A stretch of DNA of 23,176 nucleotides from Lachnospiraceae bacterium (GTDB taxonomy: Bacteria > Bacillota > Clostridia > Lachnospirales > Lachnospiraceae): assembly GCA_900755865.1 (NCBI GenBank), contig CAAEHZ010000284.1, forward strand, positions 1 to 23,176, given 5' to 3'. Shown in pieces: positions 1-9,333 of the stretch (the first letter of the stretch is position 1; each line of letters starts with the position of its first letter). The notes below the pieces were generated by a model, which worked only from the letters and a program-made list of their open reading frames with translations, made no database searches and was not told the DNA's origin. The position numbers and the translations under genes are program-made.

Positions 1-1
1 T

Positions 2-307
2 GCCGGAAAATATAAGGCAAAGACAAAGCAGCTTTCCGGAGGTGAGCAGCAGAGGGTGGCGCTGGCGCGTGCGCTGATTAACAATCCCTCCATTCTGCTG
101 GCGGATGAGCCTACGGGAAATCTGGACCCGAAAAATTCCTGGGAAATTATGAGTCTTTTAGAGGAGATTAATGCAGGCGGGACAACGGTAGTGGTAGTAA
201 CCCATAACAGGGAAATTGTCAATGCCATGCGTAAGCGTGTTATTACCATGAAAATGGGCGTGATTGTCAGCGACCAGGAGGGAGGAGAATATATCGATGA
301 GGATTAG
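2..307 (+). CDS. ftsE: Cell-division ABC transporter ATP-binding protein FtsE (C-terminal part only)
   Basis: This is the last ~101 codons of an ABC ATPase whose 5' end lies outside the window. Visible motifs in order are the ABC signature [14 protein letters not shown], the Walker B segment [12 protein letters not shown] and the H-switch histidine in VVVVTHN. The Walker A region is missing because of the window edge, not because the gene is broken. The assignment to FtsE rests on its overlap with ftsX and on the [10 protein letters not shown] form typical of FtsE/LolD-type ATPases. In this family FtsE sits on the inner face of the membrane with FtsX, and ATP hydrolysis drives a conformational change that activates a cell-wall hydrolase outside. 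Its stop lies 11 bases inside ftsX, so the two are probably translationally coupled. Confidence in function is high because of the neighbour; the fragment alone would only support 'ABC ATPase'. Confidence 0.93.
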   Translation, partial: AGKYKAKTKQLSGGEQQRVALARALINNPSILLADEPTGNLDPKNSWEIMSLLEEINAGGTTVVVVTHNREIVNAMRKRVITMKMGVIVSDQEGGEYIDED

Positions 308-1232
308 TACATTGCTTTATACCCTGAAACAGGGCTTCGTCAATATTTTCCGAAATAAGCTGTTTTCTCTGGCATCCATTGCGACAATTTCCGCCTGTTT
401 GTTTCTGTTTGGCATCTTTTATGCCATTGTGGCGAACTTCCAGAGTGCCGTTTTAAAGGCAGAGGAGGGGGTTTCCGTAACGGTGTTCTTCCACTGCGAG
501 GCGGATGAATGTGAAAGCCATGAGGAGGGACAGATTCCCACGGAGCAGCGCCTGGAGGAAATCGGACAGGAGATTGCAAGGCGGAGCGAGGTTTCCGATG
601 TGAAATTTATTTCTGATGAGGAGGCATGGCAGACCTTTGCCGCAGACTTCTACGGGGAAAACTATGCGGAGGGCTTCCCGGAAAATCCTCTTGAAGGGGA
701 GGACAATTACGAGGTTTATCTGAGTGACGTGTCCATGCAGAGTGCATTGGTGACCTGGCTGGAATCCATCCCGGAGGTAAGAAGGGTCAATTATTCCGAA
801 ATTACCGCGGATACCTTAAGTGGTGTAAACCAGTTGATTGCCTATGTTTCTCTGGGAATCATTATTATTCTGCTGGCAGTCAGCGTATTTCTGATTAAAA
901 ATACCGTAACCATGGGTATTTCTGTCAGGGCAACGGAAATCAATATCATGAAATACATCGGGGCAACGGACTTTTTCGTAAGAGCGCCCTTTGTAATAGA
1001 ATGTATTCTGATTGGGCTGATGGGGGCGGCAATTCCCCTCTTTCTGATTTATATGCTCTATAATTACGCATTGCAGTATGTGGTGGAGAGATTTTCCATC
1101 CTGAGCAATTTTATGAACTTTTTAACAACGCAGCAGTTGTTCCATGTGCTGACACCGGTATCCTTACTGATTGGTGTGGGCATCGGATTTTTCGGAAGCT
1201 TTACCACGGTCAGAAAGCATCTGCGGGTGTAG
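297..1232 (+). CDS. ftsX: Cell-division membrane protein FtsX
   Basis: 311-residue integral membrane partner of FtsE, expected to transmit its ATPase state to an extracellular peptidoglycan hydrolase. The start is taken at ATG 297 because a GGAGG-type ribosome site (278-287) precedes it by about 9 bases; an in-frame start at 264 would lie deep in ftsE with no site. Four hydrophobic segments are visible: about residues 22-46, two in the middle and C-terminal part ([41 protein letters not shown]) and one close to the C terminus ([13 protein letters not shown]). Between the first two lies a large extracytoplasmic domain (about residues 47-190). That domain carries an acidic stretch with two cysteines, C67 and C72 ([13 protein letters not shown]), which I do not recall as a standard FtsX feature. 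The next gene starts 36 bases downstream and encodes the probable hydrolase partner. Confidence 0.95.
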   Translation: MRISTLLYTLKQGFVNIFRNKLFSLASIATISACLFLFGIFYAIVANFQSAVLKAEEGVSVTVFFHCEADECESHEEGQIPTEQRLEEIGQEIARRSEVSDVKFISDEEAWQTFAADFYGENYAEGFPENPLEGEDNYEVYLSDVSMQSALVTWLESIPEVRRVNYSEITADTLSGVNQLIAYVSLGIIIILLAVSVFLIKNTVTMGISVRATEINIMKYIGATDFFVRAPFVIECILIGLMGAAIPLFLIYMLYNYALQYVVERFSILSNFMNFLTTQQLFHVLTPVSLLIGVGIGFFGSFTTVRKHLRV

Positions 1233-1256
1233 CGGGAAGCAGAGCCTGTGGGAAGC

Positions 1257-1271
1257 AGGAGGTAATGGTTG
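1257..1271 (+). promoter_or_regulatory. Strong Shine-Dalgarno before a TTG start codon
   Basis: AGGAGGT at 1257-1263 lies 5 bases before TTG 1269, which opens the M23 reading frame. The ATG at 1265 is out of frame and too close to the site. The in-frame ATG at 1287 has only AAAGGGG about 3 bases ahead. The best ribosome site therefore favours the TTG start. Confidence 0.6.
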
Positions 1272-2516
1272 CGGATAAAGGGGAATATGAAGAAAAAGAT
1301 AACACGGATGGTCTGCCTGTTCTGCTGTGCTCTTTTTCTGTTTGGATATAAGCCGATGGAACTGGAAGCCATTACAATGTCCTCCATTACATCAGACAGC
1401 ATCAGACAGAAGGAAGAGCAGATTGAAAAGGCACAGGAAGAAAAGAAGGCATTGCAGAGCGGTCTGAGTGACCTGGAAAAAATGAAAAAGGATCTGGAGG
1501 GGCAGCGCACCAACCTGAAAAATTATGTGGCACAGCTTGACAGCAACCTGCAGGAGATAGAAGCGAATATCGCCAGCCTGCGGACGCAGATCAGCGAAAA
1601 GGAAGCGGAGATTACTCAGACTGAGAAGGAACTGGAGGAAGCTCTGGAAAAAGAAGAAAATCAGAAAGAATCCATGATTCGCCACATAAGAATGATATAT
1701 GAAACGGGAAACCCGCAGATGGTGGAAATGCTGACAAAGGCGGAAAGCTTCGGAGATTTTCTGAACAAGGCGGATTATGTGCAGAAGGTGATTTCCTACG
1801 AGCAGCAGGTGTGGCAGGATTATAAGATGGTCCGGGAGTATGTGGAATTATGTAAGCAGAATCTGGAACTGGAAAAGGAAATCCTGGATGAAACCAAGGC
1901 TGGTGTGGAGCAGGAGCAGGCAAATCTGGAAATATTGATTGCCCAGAAAAACAAGGATATTATCAGCTACGAAACAGATATCAACAATAAAGCACAGGCG
2001 ATTAAGGAATACGAGGCGGAAATCAAGGCGCAGGAGGAAGAAATTGCTGCTCTGGAGGCTGCAATCGCCGAGGATAAAAAGAAAATTCTGGCAAACAGCG
2101 GCGTGGTGCTGACCTATGACAACGGTCCCTTTAAATTTCCGCTGGCGTCCTATACCAGAGTTTCGGATGACTATGGAAACAGAATCCATCCGACCCTTGG
2201 TGTACAGCAGTTCCATAACGGGGTGGATTTTGCTTCTCCGAAGGGAACTGCCATCTATGCGGCATATGACGGGGTGGTGGTAGCGGCGACCTACAGCGCC
2301 ACCATGGGAAATTATGTGATGATAGACCATGGGGACAGCCTTTATACAATTTACATGCATGCTTCTGCGTTATATGTGAAAAAGGATGATATTGTGACGA
2401 GAGGGGAAACCATCGCAGCGGTGGGAAGTACCGGGCGTTCTACGGGCAACCACCTGCATTTCAGCGTAAGGCGGGATGGCGCCTATGTATCTCCCTGGGA
2501 ATACCTAAAGGAATAG
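1269..2516 (+). CDS. Secreted coiled-coil M23 peptidoglycan hydrolase, probable FtsEX effector (EnvC/PcsB/CwlO-type role)
   Basis: 415-residue exported zinc peptidase expected to cut peptide cross-links in peptidoglycan. A basic N terminus (MRIKGNMKKK) and hydrophobic core (VCLFCCALFLFGY) form a signal peptide. Residues ~40-270 are almost entirely Glu/Lys/Gln-rich heptad-like helix, a long coiled coil. A LytM/M23 domain follows from about residue 290. Its expected zinc/catalytic residues are all present: H316 and D320 (FHNGVD), H364 (YMHAS) and H395/H397 (HLHF), so unlike E. coli EnvC it should itself be active. Coiled coil plus a hydrolase domain, directly behind ftsEX, matches the known logic of FtsEX-controlled hydrolases (EnvC, PcsB, CwlO), where the coiled coil docks onto FtsX. 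The specific partner role is inferred from position. The next gene begins 34 bases on in the same operon. A later start at ATG 1287 would lose only six residues. Confidence 0.9.
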   Translation: MRIKGNMKKKITRMVCLFCCALFLFGYKPMELEAITMSSITSDSIRQKEEQIEKAQEEKKALQSGLSDLEKMKKDLEGQRTNLKNYVAQLDSNLQEIEANIASLRTQISEKEAEITQTEKELEEALEKEENQKESMIRHIRMIYETGNPQMVEMLTKAESFGDFLNKADYVQKVISYEQQVWQDYKMVREYVELCKQNLELEKEILDETKAGVEQEQANLEILIAQKNKDIISYETDINNKAQAIKEYEAEIKAQEEEIAALEAAIAEDKKKILANSGVVLTYDNGPFKFPLASYTRVSDDYGNRIHPTLGVQQFHNGVDFASPKGTAIYAAYDGVVVAATYSATMGNYVMIDHGDSLYTIYMHASALYVKKDDIVTRGETIAAVGSTGRSTGNHLHFSVRRDGAYVSPWEYLKE

Positions 2517-2550
2517 CCGAGGAATAGGAATTGCAGAAAAGAGGATGACA

Positions 2551-3849
2551 ATGGACGAAAACCAGGCATATTTTGATAATACTTCAAAGGAAATGCCCCG
2601 GACTTCTGTACCGAAGGGAGAAAAGGGGAGTGGAAAGGGACTTTTTCTGGCGGGTCTGATAGCAGGGCTGGCAAGCACCCTTTTACTGGTGGGAATTGTA
2701 TATCTGGGGCACAGCATACAGCAGATAGCAGAGAGCAGAAATGCAGCGGAGCAGGTTGTTTTTGAGGAAAATTCCGCAGTGGATGCTTCCATGGTGACAA
2801 AGCTGCAGGCACTGGAAAGCATTATAGACCAGTACTATTATCTGAGTGAAGTGAGCAACGAAGAGCTTCAGGACGGTATTTACAAGGGAATGCTGGAATC
2901 CCTGGGGGACCCCTATTCCGAGTATTATACCACGGAGGAGCTGAATGCCATTCTGGAACAGACGGAGGGTGTTTACTATGGAATCGGCGCCTATGTCAGT
3001 CTGGATTCCGATACCGGGCTGCCGAAAATCAGCGGCACCATTGTGGGTTCTCCGGCAGAGGCAGCAGACCTTCGGGCAAATGATTTGATTTACGAGGTGG
3101 ATGGAACTTCTACTTATGGACTTTCTCTGACGGAAACGGTTTCTCTGATTAAAGGGGAGGAAGGAACGGAGGTAAGCCTTACCCTGGTTCGCAGCGGCGA
3201 ATCCATGGAGGTGACACTGACAAGAAGAAAGGTGGAATCGCCCACGGTGGAATCCAAAATGCTGGATGAAAACAGGGCGTATATCCGTATTACGGAGTTT
3301 GATGATGTGACGGTCAATCAGTTTGCGGATGCGCTGGCAACCATGCGGGGCTCCGGCATGAAGGGGCTGATTCTGGATTTGCGCGGTAATCCCGGCGGCA
3401 GCCTGGATGCGGTGGTAGATATTGCAAGGATGATGCTTCCGGAAGGACTGGTTGTATACACGGAGGATAAGGAAGGAAAGCGGACGGAGTATGACTGTGA
3501 CGGCGCCCATGAGCTGGAGGTACCGCTGGTGGTTCTGGTAGATATGAATTCCGCAAGCGCTTCCGAAATTTTATCGGGTGCCATTAAGGATTACGGAATT
3601 GGGACACTGGTGGGAACAACTACTTTCGGAAAGGGAATTGTACAGCAGATTATGCCTTTCCGGGATGGCTCGGCAATCAAGCTGACAATCAGCGCCTACT
3701 ATACTCCCAACGGAAACAATATCCATGGGATTGGCATCGAACCGGATGTGCTTTGCGAGTTTGACGGGGAGGCTTATTACGGAAGTGAGGAGCATCCCGA
3801 TAATCAGCTTGAGAAGGCAAAGGAAGTTCTGGCAGAGCTGATGAAATAA
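2551..3849 (+). CDS. C-terminal processing peptidase, S41 family (CtpA/CtpB-like), membrane-anchored
   Basis: 432-residue serine protease expected to act outside the membrane. ATG 2551 is preferred over ATG 2545 because AGAGGA (2540-2545) is correctly spaced only for the former. A cytoplasmic N terminus of ~30 residues is followed by one transmembrane helix (GLFLAGLIAGLASTLLLVGIV). A PDZ domain follows at about residues 105-195 (GIGAYVSL ... VGSPAEAADLRANDLIYEVDG). The S41 core contains LDLRGNPGGSLDAVV and NSASASEILSGA; the catalytic serine is S336 and the general-base lysine K361 (TTFGKG), with the 25-residue spacing also seen in E. coli Prc. Known relatives trim exported proteins or cell-wall enzymes; Prc with NlpI degrades the M23 enzyme MepS. 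Last in the ftsEX-M23 operon, it may process or turn over the hydrolase encoded just before it; that link is inference. A strong terminator follows. Confidence 0.93.
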   Translation: MDENQAYFDNTSKEMPRTSVPKGEKGSGKGLFLAGLIAGLASTLLLVGIVYLGHSIQQIAESRNAAEQVVFEENSAVDASMVTKLQALESIIDQYYYLSEVSNEELQDGIYKGMLESLGDPYSEYYTTEELNAILEQTEGVYYGIGAYVSLDSDTGLPKISGTIVGSPAEAADLRANDLIYEVDGTSTYGLSLTETVSLIKGEEGTEVSLTLVRSGESMEVTLTRRKVESPTVESKMLDENRAYIRITEFDDVTVNQFADALATMRGSGMKGLILDLRGNPGGSLDAVVDIARMMLPEGLVVYTEDKEGKRTEYDCDGAHELEVPLVVLVDMNSASASEILSGAIKDYGIGTLVGTTTFGKGIVQQIMPFRDGSAIKLTISAYYTPNGNNIHGIGIEPDVLCEFDGEAYYGSEEHPDNQLEKAKEVLAELMK

Positions 3850-3870
3850 GGCGGAAAAAGGGATTATCAG

Positions 3871-3909
3871 GTACAGAACAAAAGTTCGATTTTGTTCTGT
3901 ACTTTTTTT
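3871..3909 (+). terminator. Intrinsic terminator of the ftsEX-M23-S41 operon
   Basis: Perfect 13-bp stem (3871-3883 with 3890-3902), 6-base loop, followed by seven T residues. It ends the transcript 22 bases after the S41 stop codon. Confidence 0.93.
3876..3887 (+). promoter_or_regulatory. Candidate LexA (SOS) box upstream of uvrBA
   Basis: GAACAAAAGTTC fits the Gram-positive LexA/DinR operator GAAC-N4-GTTC exactly. uvrBA is a known SOS operon in Bacillus, so the position makes sense. The word is built from the left arm and loop of the terminator hairpin, so it could also be a by-product of that hairpin. It ends 10 bases before the -35 position of the candidate uvrB promoter rather than overlapping it. 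Confidence 0.45.
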
Positions 3910-3926
3910 GTCATGAATGCTATAAT
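3898..3926 (+). promoter_or_regulatory. Candidate extended -10 promoter for uvrBA
   Basis: TGCTATAAT at 3918-3926 is a perfect extended -10. The -35 at 17-bp spacing (TGTACT, 3898-3903) is weak, as is usual for extended -10 promoters. Transcription would begin near 3933, giving a ~260-base untranslated leader that contains the inverted-repeat element. The -10 overlaps the outer end of that element, so the promoter may be partly contributed by it. Confidence 0.5.
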
Positions 3927-4141
3927 ATGATATGAGGGTCAAAAGGTACTTTGCCCCTCATTTGATATCTGCGAATTACTTCGCTGCCAAAGCAGTTCCT
4001 GTAATTCTAAAACATTCGGAATCCGCTGATTTACTGCGTAGATCGCTACTTCCTCATGTTTTTGCGGATCCCAGGGTCTTTCGCCCACTTATGAGCAGGC
4101 TCATGTGAGTTCAGACCTTTTGACCCTGATATCATAATATC
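3921..4141. repeat. ~220-bp element with long terminal inverted repeats (MITE-like or structured intergenic repeat)
   Basis: The ends are inverted copies: 3922-3947 against 4115-4140, sharing ATGATAT followed (after one mismatch) by AGGGTCAAAAGGT. The interior of ~165 bases has no credible reading frame or ribosome site on either strand. Length, AT-rich ends and lack of coding capacity fit a miniature inverted-repeat element; a large RNA stem-loop in the uvrB leader is the alternative. A clear target-site duplication is not visible. This element and its flanks account for the whole 345-base gap between the S41 gene and uvrB. Confidence 0.7.
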
Positions 4142-4194
4142 AAAGTAATTGTTCAAAATAGTTTTGACAGGAAAAAATCAGGAGAAAAATAACA

Positions 4195-6225
4195 GTGGAC
4201 CATTTTGTACTTCACAGTGAATATCAGCCGACGGGCGACCAGCCCCATGCAATCGAAGAACTGGTAAAGGGCTTCAGGGAGGGAAATCAGTTTGAAACCC
4301 TGCTTGGTGTTACCGGTTCCGGAAAGACCTTTACCATGGCGAATGTGATAGCGGCTCTGAATAAACCGACCTTGATTATAGCCCATAACAAGACTCTGGC
4401 GGGGCAGCTTTACGGGGCATTTAAGGAGCTTTTCCCGGAAAATGCGGTGGAATATTTTGTGTCTTATTATGATTATTATCAGCCCGAGGCGTATGTGCCC
4501 TCCTCTGATACCTATATTGCGAAGGATTCAGCCATCAATGATGAGATTGACAAGCTGCGGCTTTCTGCAACGGCGTCCCTGACAGAGCGGCGGGATGTGG
4601 TTGTGGTGGCAAGTGTTTCCTGTATTTATGGTCTGGGAAGTCCGGACGAATATCAGGATATGATTGTTTCCTTAAGACCCGGGATGACAAAGGACAGGGA
4701 TCAGGTGCTCCGGGAGCTGGTGGATATCCAGTATAACCGGAATGAAATGGATTTGCAGCGAGGTTGCTTCCGGGTGCATGGAGATGTGGTGGAGGTGTAT
4801 CCTGCCCAGGGCGGAGATTATCTTATCCGGATTGAATTTTTCGGGGATGAGATAGACCGGATTGCGGAGGGGGAGCCTCTTTCCGGGCGAATCCATGCGG
4901 AGCTGAATCATATTGCTATTTTCCCGGCATCCCATTATGTGGTTTCTCAGGATAAAATCAGGAAAGCATGCGATAATATCGAGGCGGAAATGAAGGAGCG
5001 GGTGCAGTTCTTTAAAGGGGAGGACAAGCTGATTGAGGCGCAGCGAATTGCGGAGCGGACGAATTTTGATATAGAGATGATGCGGGAAACGGGCTTCTGC
5101 TCCGGAATTGAAAATTATTCCAGACATCTGAATTTCATGCCGCCGGGAGCGCCGCCCATGACGTTGATGGATTTCTTCCGGGATGATTTTCTGATTATTA
5201 TTGACGAGTCCCATATGACGATTCCCCAGATAAGGGGAATGTATGCGGGGGACCGTTCCAGAAAGCAGACGCTGGTGGACTATGGGTTCCGTCTGCCCTC
5301 GGCACTGGATAACAGACCCTTGAATTTTGAGGAATTTGAGTCGCATATCGACCAGATGCTGTTTGTATCGGCGACGCCTTCTGATTATGAAGCGGAGCAT
5401 GAGCTTCTGCGGACAGAGCAGATTATCCGCCCTACCGGGCTTCTGGACCCGGAGGTGCAGGTCCGTCCGGTGGAAGGACAGATTGACGACCTGATAGGGG
5501 AAGTCAACAGGGAGACAGAGAAGCATAATAAGGTGCTGATTACCACGCTGACAAAGCGTATGGCAGAGGATTTGACAGATTACATGAAGGAAGTGGGGAT
5601 TCGGGTAAAGTATCTCCACTCGGATATTGATACGCTGGAGCGTGCGCAGATTATCCGGGATATGCGTCTGGATGTATTTGATGTGCTTGTGGGAATCAAT
5701 CTGCTCCGGGAGGGACTGGATATTCCGGAAATTTCTCTGGTGGCGATACTGGATGCGGATAAGGAGGGCTTCTTAAGAAGCAGCACTTCGCTGATACAGA
5801 CCATCGGGCGTGCCGCGAGAAATGCGGAAGGGCACGTTATCATGTATGCGGATACCATAACGGATTCCATGAAAGCAGCACTGGAGGAAACCAACAGACG
5901 TCGGGAAATTCAGATGAAATATAACGAGGAGCATGGTATCACGCCCCAGACCATCAAGAAAGCAGTCCGGGATTTGATCAGCATTTCAAAGGTTATTGCA
6001 AAGGAAGAGATGCAGTTTGAGAAAGACCCGGAATCCATGAGCCGCAGAGAACTGGAAAAGCTGGTGGGCGAGGTGCAGAAAAAGATGCAGAAGGCTGCAG
6101 CGGATTTGAATTTCGAGGCGGCGGCAGAGCTGCGTGACAAGATGATAGAATTAAAGAAAAAGCTGCAGGAAATGGATGAGGAAGATAGCGGCGCCAGCCG
6201 GAAGAAGCAGACTGCGCGGAAATAA
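4195..6225 (+). CDS. uvrB: UvrABC system protein B (excision-repair helicase)
   Basis: 676-residue cytoplasmic DNA repair protein, normal length for UvrB. With UvrA it verifies damage, then recruits UvrC for dual incision. It starts at GTG 4195 with AGGAG at 4180-4184, 10 bases away. Walker A is [10 protein letters not shown] with K44. The damage-probing beta-hairpin region [18 protein letters not shown] begins near residue 90. The DEAD-type box is IIIDESH, followed by [10 protein letters not shown]. The second RecA-like domain carries [14 protein letters not shown] and QTIGRAARN. The C-terminal UVR domain that contacts UvrC/UvrA ([12 protein letters not shown] ... FEAAAELRD) covers about residues 620-657, so the protein is complete. 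It is probably co-transcribed with uvrA 122 bases downstream, and possibly SOS-controlled from the box near 3880. Confidence 0.98.
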   Translation: MDHFVLHSEYQPTGDQPHAIEELVKGFREGNQFETLLGVTGSGKTFTMANVIAALNKPTLIIAHNKTLAGQLYGAFKELFPENAVEYFVSYYDYYQPEAYVPSSDTYIAKDSAINDEIDKLRLSATASLTERRDVVVVASVSCIYGLGSPDEYQDMIVSLRPGMTKDRDQVLRELVDIQYNRNEMDLQRGCFRVHGDVVEVYPAQGGDYLIRIEFFGDEIDRIAEGEPLSGRIHAELNHIAIFPASHYVVSQDKIRKACDNIEAEMKERVQFFKGEDKLIEAQRIAERTNFDIEMMRETGFCSGIENYSRHLNFMPPGAPPMTLMDFFRDDFLIIIDESHMTIPQIRGMYAGDRSRKQTLVDYGFRLPSALDNRPLNFEEFESHIDQMLFVSATPSDYEAEHELLRTEQIIRPTGLLDPEVQVRPVEGQIDDLIGEVNRETEKHNKVLITTLTKRMAEDLTDYMKEVGIRVKYLHSDIDTLERAQIIRDMRLDVFDVLVGINLLREGLDIPEISLVAILDADKEGFLRSSTSLIQTIGRAARNAEGHVIMYADTITDSMKAALEETNRRREIQMKYNEEHGITPQTIKKAVRDLISISKVIAKEEMQFEKDPESMSRRELEKLVGEVQKKMQKAAADLNFEAAAELRDKMIELKKKLQEMDEEDSGASRKKQTARK

Positions 6226-6247
6226 GAAGCAGATTGAAAAGGAGTAA

Positions 6248-6272
6248 GATTGAAAAATAGAATTTTTCAATC
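6248..6272 (+). other. Perfect hairpin in the uvrB-uvrA gap
   Basis: GATTGAAAAAT (6248-6258), a 3-base loop and its exact complement (6262-6272) form an 11-bp stem. No T-run follows, so it is not a standard terminator. The left arm repeats a word just upstream: AGATTGAAAA occurs at 6231-6240 and 6247-6256. It may stabilise or separate the uvrB part of the transcript. No convincing promoter was found in the 122-base gap. Confidence 0.5.
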
Positions 6273-6347
6273 GCAAGATTTGTGCCTGAGTACACTTGAC
6301 ACAAACTCGAGATGCGCAAAGGGCATGTGCAGGAATGGAGAGTAGAA

Positions 6348-9218
6348 ATGGAAGAAGTAAAGAAGATGCGACCCCGGGAATATATCAAAATCCGGGGAGC
6401 AAATGAACATAATCTGAAAAATATTGATGTGGATATTCCGAGGAATGAACTTGTGGTACTGACAGGCATGTCAGGTTCCGGCAAATCCTCCCTTGCCTTT
6501 GATACGATTTATGCAGAAGGGCAGAGAAGATATATGGAATCGTTGTCCTCCTATGCGAGAATGTTTTTGGGACAGATGGAAAAGCCAAATGTAGAGCGGA
6601 TTGACGGACTTTCCCCGGCAATTTCCATCGATCAGAAATCCACCAACCGGAATCCCCGTTCTACGGTGGGAACGGTAACGGAAATCTACGATTATTTCCG
6701 CCTTTTGTATGCCAGAATCGGAATCCCTCACTGCCCGAACTGCGGCAGGGTGATTTCCAGGCAGACCGTAGACCAGATGGTTGACCAGATTATGGCGCTG
6801 CCCCAGGGGACAAAGCTGCAGCTTCTGGCTCCGGTGGTAAGAGGAAGAAAGGGACAGCACGAAAAGGTGCTGGACAGAGCGAAGAGGAGCGGTTATGTCC
6901 GTGTCAGGATTGACGGCAGCCTTTACGAACTGACGGAAGAAATTTCGCTGGATAAGAATATCAAGCACAATATTGATATTATTGTGGACAGACTGGTGGT
7001 AAAGGAAGGAATTGAGCGCCGTCTGGCAGATTCCATAGAAAATGTACTGGAACTGGCAGACGGTCTGCTTATGGTGGATGTCATTGACGGAGAACCCATG
7101 ACCTTCAGCCAGAGCTTTTCCTGCCCGGACTGCGGTATCGGCATCAGCGAGATTGAACCGAGAAGTTTTTCCTTTAACAATCCCTTTGGTGCCTGCCCGG
7201 AGTGCTTTGGACTGGGATATAAGATGGAATTTGATGTGGATTTGATGATTCCGGATAAGTCCTTAAGTATCAATCAGGGGGCAATCGCGGTGACGGGCTG
7301 GCAGTCCTGTACGGATAAGAAGAGTTTTACCAACGCGGTATTGCAGGCGCTCTGTGCGGAATATCATTTTGACCTGGACACCCCCTTTGAAGAGTATCCG
7401 GAGAAAATTAAACATATCCTGATTCACGGAACGGATGGAAAAGAAGTAGATGTACATTATGTGGGACAGAGGGGCAGAGGAATCTATCCGGTTGCCTTTG
7501 AGGGCCTGATTAAAAATGTGGAGCGGAAATATAAGGAAACCTTTTCCGATACCATGAAGCAGGAATATGAAACCTATATGCGGATTACCCCCTGTAAGGT
7601 CTGCAAGGGGATGCGTCTGAAAAAGGAAGCCCTGGCAGTGACGGTATGCGATAAGAATATTTATGAGATAACCTCCATGCCCATCCGGAATCTCCATGAA
7701 TTTCTGGGAGGCCTGCAGCTTACCAGCCAGCAGGAGCTGATTGGACGGCAGATATTGAAGGAAATCCGCGCCAGAGTAGGCTTTCTGGTGGATGTGGGAC
7801 TGGAATATCTTTCCCTTTCCAGAGCAACAGGGACTCTTTCCGGCGGGGAAGCCCAGAGAATCCGTCTGGCAACCCAGATTGGGTCGGGACTTGTGGGCGT
7901 CTGCTATATTCTGGACGAGCCCAGTATCGGACTGCATCAGCGGGATAATGACAAGCTGTTAAATACTCTGAAAAACCTGCGGGATTTGGGAAATACCCTG
8001 ATTGTGGTAGAGCATGACGAGGATACCATGCTTGCTGCGGATTACATTGTGGATATCGGTCCCGGCGCAGGCTCCCATGGTGGAGAAGTGATTGCCTGCG
8101 GTACTGCGGAAGAGATTATGAAGGTGCCGGAATCTGTAACGGGAAAGTATTTGAGCGGAGAGTGGAAGATTCCGGTTCCGAAGGAGAGAAGAAAGCCTAC
8201 GGGATATATCAAGGTGCTTGGTGCTCAGGAAAACAATCTGAAAAACATTGATGTAGAATTTCCGTTAGGGGTAATGACCTGTGTGACAGGTGTGTCAGGT
8301 TCCGGAAAAAGCTCTCTGGTCAATGAAATTTTGTATAAGCATCTTGCAAGGGATTTGAACAGGGCAAGATGTATTCCCGGAAAACATAAGGGAATCCAGG
8401 GAATTGAGCAGCTTGACAAGGTGATTGATATCGACCAGTCCCCTATCGGGCGGACACCCCGTTCCAACCCGGCAACCTATACCGGTGTCTTTGACCAGAT
8501 AAGAGATTTGTTTGCTTCTACGGCGGATGCCAAGGCAAAGGGCTATGGAAAGGGACGGTTCAGCTTTAACGTAAAGGGCGGACGCTGCGAGGCATGCGGC
8601 GGTGACGGTATCATCAAGATAGAAATGCACTTTTTGCCGGACGTTTATGTACCCTGTGAGGTCTGCGGCGGCAAGCGGTACAACCGGGAAACACTGGATG
8701 TCAAATATAAGGGAAAGAGTATTTTTGATGTGCTGGATATGACAGTGGAGGAGGCGCTTCCTTTCTTTGAAAATATCCCCTCTATCCGGAACAAGATACA
8801 GACTCTTTATGATGTGGGGCTTTCCTATGTGAAGCTGGGACAGCCTTCCACAACCCTTTCCGGTGGGGAAGCCCAGAGAATCAAGCTGGCAACGGAGCTG
8901 GCAAGAAGAAGCACCGGCAAGACTATTTATATTCTGGACGAGCCGACTACGGGACTTCATTTTGCGGATGTACACAAGCTGGTGGAAATCCTGCACAGGC
9001 TGGCTGATGGCGGAAATACGGTGGTTGTCATCGAACACAATCTTGATGTGATTAAGACGGCAGATTATATTATTGATATCGGTCCGGAGGGCGGCGACAG
9101 GGGCGGAACTGTTATCGCCAGAGGAACCCCGGAGGAGGTGGCGAAGAATCCCAGGTCCTATACAGGTGTTTATATTCAGAAAATGCTGGATAAGGATGCG
9201 GCGCAGAAAACAGAATGA
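6348..9218 (+). CDS. uvrA: UvrABC system protein A (damage-sensing ABC ATPase)
   Basis: 956-residue dimeric ATPase that scans DNA and loads UvrB at lesions. Start at ATG 6348 is chosen because GGAGAG (6337-6342) lies 5 bases ahead; the in-frame ATG at 6312 has no site. Both ABC halves are complete: Walker [14 protein letters not shown] (K46) and [13 protein letters not shown] (K654), signatures [14 protein letters not shown] and [14 protein letters not shown], Walker [14 protein letters not shown] and [13 protein letters not shown]. Zinc-binding cysteine pairs are CPNC, CPDC/CPEC in the first half, and CEAC/CEVC in the second. The UvrA-type segment [21 protein letters not shown] is present. 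Nothing unusual or missing. A terminator follows, so the large gene downstream is a separate unit. Confidence 0.98.
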   Translation: MEEVKKMRPREYIKIRGANEHNLKNIDVDIPRNELVVLTGMSGSGKSSLAFDTIYAEGQRRYMESLSSYARMFLGQMEKPNVERIDGLSPAISIDQKSTNRNPRSTVGTVTEIYDYFRLLYARIGIPHCPNCGRVISRQTVDQMVDQIMALPQGTKLQLLAPVVRGRKGQHEKVLDRAKRSGYVRVRIDGSLYELTEEISLDKNIKHNIDIIVDRLVVKEGIERRLADSIENVLELADGLLMVDVIDGEPMTFSQSFSCPDCGIGISEIEPRSFSFNNPFGACPECFGLGYKMEFDVDLMIPDKSLSINQGAIAVTGWQSCTDKKSFTNAVLQALCAEYHFDLDTPFEEYPEKIKHILIHGTDGKEVDVHYVGQRGRGIYPVAFEGLIKNVERKYKETFSDTMKQEYETYMRITPCKVCKGMRLKKEALAVTVCDKNIYEITSMPIRNLHEFLGGLQLTSQQELIGRQILKEIRARVGFLVDVGLEYLSLSRATGTLSGGEAQRIRLATQIGSGLVGVCYILDEPSIGLHQRDNDKLLNTLKNLRDLGNTLIVVEHDEDTMLAADYIVDIGPGAGSHGGEVIACGTAEEIMKVPESVTGKYLSGEWKIPVPKERRKPTGYIKVLGAQENNLKNIDVEFPLGVMTCVTGVSGSGKSSLVNEILYKHLARDLNRARCIPGKHKGIQGIEQLDKVIDIDQSPIGRTPRSNPATYTGVFDQIRDLFASTADAKAKGYGKGRFSFNVKGGRCEACGGDGIIKIEMHFLPDVYVPCEVCGGKRYNRETLDVKYKGKSIFDVLDMTVEEALPFFENIPSIRNKIQTLYDVGLSYVKLGQPSTTLSGGEAQRIKLATELARRSTGKTIYILDEPTTGLHFADVHKLVEILHRLADGGNTVVVIEHNLDVIKTADYIIDIGPEGGDRGGTVIARGTPEEVAKNPRSYTGVYIQKMLDKDAAQKTE

Positions 9219-9230
9219 AATAGAAGAGTG

Positions 9231-9261
9231 AAAAGGCAGGCTTTGCAGAGCTTGTCTTTTT
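9231..9261 (+). terminator. Intrinsic terminator after uvrA
   Basis: A 12-bp stem with two G-U pairs (9231-9242 with 9249-9260), 6-base loop, ending in a run of T. It lies 12 bases after the uvrA stop. Confidence 0.85.
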
Positions 9262-9333
9262 ATGTTTGTAAACAAAATTAATAAATGGTCGTTTTTGCGT
9301 AAAATTTTACTCGAGATGATTGGACGAACTGGC

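Noticed and set aside
264..296. Longer FtsX from an upstream in-frame start
   Set aside because: It would add 11 residues inside ftsE without a ribosome site, while ATG 297 has a strong one.
4164..4169. TTGACA just before uvrB
   Set aside because: The matching -10 would fall on the ribosome site and start codon (AAATAA at best), so it cannot serve as the uvrB promoter in the normal way.
6296..6301. TTGACA in the uvrB-uvrA spacer as a uvrA promoter
   Set aside because: No -10-like sequence at 16-18 bases downstream.
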